This document shows, piece after piece, positions 63,871-64,000 of a stretch of DNA of 64,000 nt. Location of the stretch: the NCBI RefSeq assembly GCF_000010805.1, contig NC_012522.1, forward strand, positions 7,849,451-7,913,450. The letters are read 5' to 3'. Source of the stretch: Rhodococcus opacus B4. Its GTDB lineage: Bacteria; Actinomycetota; Actinomycetes; Mycobacteriales; Mycobacteriaceae. Position 1 is the stretch's first letter, and each line of letters begins with the position of its first letter. The notes under the pieces are model-generated. The model was not told the origin of the DNA. It made no database searches and worked only from the letters and a program-made list of their open reading frames with translations. Both the position numbers and the translations under genes were made by a program.

Positions 63871-64000
63871 TCAGAGGAGCGAAGCGACTCGATCGACGGC
63901 AACGGGAATCGACCCACTGCGAGCCGCGCAGCGGCTCCCTGGCGGGGAGCGAAGCGACTCGCCCCGTCTCCCGGCGCGGAGCGCCGGGAGCAGCGCCGCG
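63871..64000. repeat. Telomere-like palindrome cluster
   Basis: Three types of palindrome occur. GAGCCGC and GCGGCTC around GCA (63921-63937) form a perfect 7-bp stem. CTCCCGGCGC and GCGCCGGGAG around GGA (63968-63990) form a perfect 10-bp stem. GGAGCGAAGCGACTCG occurs at 63876 and 63946. Read on the minus strand their centres are GCTGCGC, GCTCCGC and GCTTCGC, all matching GCTXCGC, the motif described for telomeres of rhodococcal and Streptomyces linear replicons. The sequence ends in CAGCGCCGCG, which could begin another. The cluster may be the terminus or just inside it. Confidence 0.55.

Noticed and set aside
63871..63965. CRISPR-like repeat from the two GGAGCGAAGCGACTCG copies
   Set aside because: Only two copies with unequal flanks, each short and partly palindromic; they fit telomere-type hairpins, not a CRISPR array.
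63734..64000. Open frame running off the window end
   Set aside because: It runs through the palindrome cluster, has biased composition and no family resemblance; likely chance.

Overview
The window reads as high-GC mycolate-actinobacterial DNA, most like Rhodococcus. The protein families (crotonyl-CoA reductase-like enzyme, PucR, DUF3263-like and DUF6308-like proteins, a mycobacterial-type IlvB) and long 4-nt-overlap operons fit that group. The last ~130 bases hold palindromes whose cores match the GCTXCGC motif described for telomeres of rhodococcal and Streptomyces linear replicons. I infer the right arm of a linear plasmid or chromosome. No tRNA, rRNA or CRISPR array was seen.

Left part (1-10.2 kb). 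A thioredoxin gene is split by an IS256-family element with a 9-bp target duplication; removing the element restores the frame. After ~1.7 kb of decayed DNA (a rearranged MarR relic and an IS5-type fragment) comes a leftward cluster of amine permease, class III aminotransferase, aldehyde dehydrogenase and an XRE-cupin regulator, the layout expected for putrescine or other polyamine catabolism. A promoter/operator module is duplicated between permease and regulator.

Metabolic core (10.5-30.1 kb). Two leftward gene sets. The first is DUF3311 protein, Na+/solute symporter, enoyl-CoA hydratase, ADP-forming acyl-CoA synthetase, MFS, ArsR, MarR. The second is MHS-type MFS, OsmC, AMP-forming acyl-CoA ligase, enoyl-CoA hydratase, crotonyl-CoA reductase-like enzyme, quinone-oxidoreductase-like enzyme, enoyl-CoA hydratase, iron alcohol dehydrogenase, MmsA, 3-hydroxyisobutyryl-CoA hydrolase. 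Together they can encode uptake, CoA activation, hydration, hydrolysis, oxidation and decarboxylation of a short unsaturated or branched acid (acrylate/3-hydroxypropionate or methacrylate/isobutyrate). A divergent ArsR gene and a similar leader before three transcription units suggest common control.

Amino-acid part (30.5-46.6 kb). LysR regulator, amino-acid permease, a decayed lipB, then an Lrp regulator divergent from a Cys/Met-metabolism PLP enzyme, a homodimeric E1 2-oxoacid dehydrogenase, a short E2 without a visible E3-binding domain, a DUF3263-like protein and IlvB. This resembles the Pseudomonas mdeR-mdeA-mdeB methionine-catabolism locus with an added E2 and acetolactate synthase. A decayed indolepyruvate ferredoxin oxidoreductase and a PucR regulator follow.

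Mobile-element zone (46.7-62.1 kb). Relics of IS3, IS110 and IS1380 elements lead to two nested arrays. An IS1634-type transposase is split by a recombinase-in-trio (RIT) element with perfect 92-bp terminal inverted repeats; the third recombinase is broken by an exact 494-bp tandem duplication. Next, an IS3-family element carries an IS1111-like IS110 element in its leader and a two-recombinase Tn554-like element inside orfB. In both hosts, removing the inserted DNA restores one open frame exactly. Truncated phoU-like and Clp-N genes and an AT-rich stretch lead to the terminal palindromes.
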